Under the pieces are notes generated by a model. It did not search any database. It was given only the letters and a program-made list of their open reading frames with translations, and had not been told where the DNA came from. From contig NC_135549.1 in the NCBI RefSeq assembly GCF_964340395.1, positions 1,880,501 to 1,944,500 of the forward strand: 64,000 nt of DNA, given 5' to 3'. A program made the translations under genes and the position numbers. Positions within the stretch are counted from its first letter, which is position 1; each line of letters begins with the position of its first letter. Below are positions 63,613 through 64,000 of the stretch, piece after piece. This DNA comes from Glandiceps talaboti (taxonomy: Eukaryota > Hemichordata > Enteropneusta > Spengelidae).

Positions 63613-64000
63613 ATGTATGTTTTAGAAGTATTATTTATAAGGAAAAAAACAATACATATTGGCAGAAAAGTTGATTATAATTAGGCAACATGGAAAAAGG
63701 CACGATCGATACGACTCCCATAGATCTATCTTCCTTTGAGGTTATTTGAGGAACAATCTGGTAAAGTCATCCACTAATGGCCATTTAAGTAGTGCTGGTT
63801 AGGATTTTAACTTGAGATATGATGACAAATGAGGTGGTAAATGAGAAATGGGGTCATTGAGACAAGCAAGGTCAATGATTTTTTGTAGTTTAAATAAACT
63901 TTGATGGTATCTACATACTAACGTTTAATCAACTTCAACGGTAAGAGTTTTACATCGCTATTTCTTTTTACAAGAAAACTGGTTTATAGACTATCAAAGA
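63612..64000. other. Nothing recognised
   Basis: No supported feature to the window edge. Confidence 0.5.

Overview
This window is nuclear DNA from an animal, most likely a marine invertebrate deuterostome or lophotrochozoan; I cannot name the species from sequence alone. The evidence is AT-rich sequence with very low gene density, exons bounded by GT-AG splice sites, decayed LINE retrotransposons, a Crypton-like recombinase fragment, hammerhead ribozyme motifs of the kind carried by Penelope-like retroelements, and an exceptional load of minisatellites and microsatellites. Almost all of the longer open frames are stop-free readings of tandem repeats and are not genes.

Two protein genes can be supported. 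(1) A + strand GT61-family glycosyltransferase at 2771-4039 (422 aa, one coding exon, preceded by a good splice acceptor), with a minisatellite on its 5' side and two back-to-back minisatellites in its presumed 3' UTR. (2) A - strand gene spread over at least 26 kb, assembled here from three exons that no single open frame shows: 45063-45213 (start and signal-like hydrophobic segment), 31048-31228 (cysteine-rich module with CCG and YCC motifs) and 18765-18885 (transmembrane helix, short tail, stop). Splice sites and codon phases fit at both joints and give a 150-residue Shisa/SHISAL-like single-pass membrane protein. A non-coding first exon and promoter with an NRF1-like site may lie near 50.45-50.7 kb. 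Weaker coding traces are a Crypton/KIAA1958-like exon (9199-9420), a decayed THAP-like zinc finger (about 19.8-20.0 kb) and a few unassigned fragments.

Layout: 0-15 kb holds the GT61 gene, the Crypton-like exon, a 161-bp foldback element and nine tandem arrays, then a 5'-truncated LINE on the - strand ending in a pentanucleotide tail. From 18.8 to 45.2 kb lies the Shisa-like gene. Its second intron holds a 2.5-kb element with terminal inverted repeats, into which a (TA)n-flanked 189-bp inverted repeat has been inserted. Each arm of that inverted repeat encodes a hammerhead-like ribozyme, and a third, diverged hammerhead lies at 26.7 kb, again next to (TA)n. The first intron holds a LINE on the opposite strand whose catalytic YADD has become YAED. 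From 45 to 64 kb there are tandem arrays of 35, 100 and 52 bp, simple repeats and otherwise featureless AT-rich sequence.

The two genes show no sign of acting together. The most interesting content is the ribozyme-bearing inverted repeat, the hairpin-forming minisatellite at the left edge, and the long-intron Shisa-like gene.
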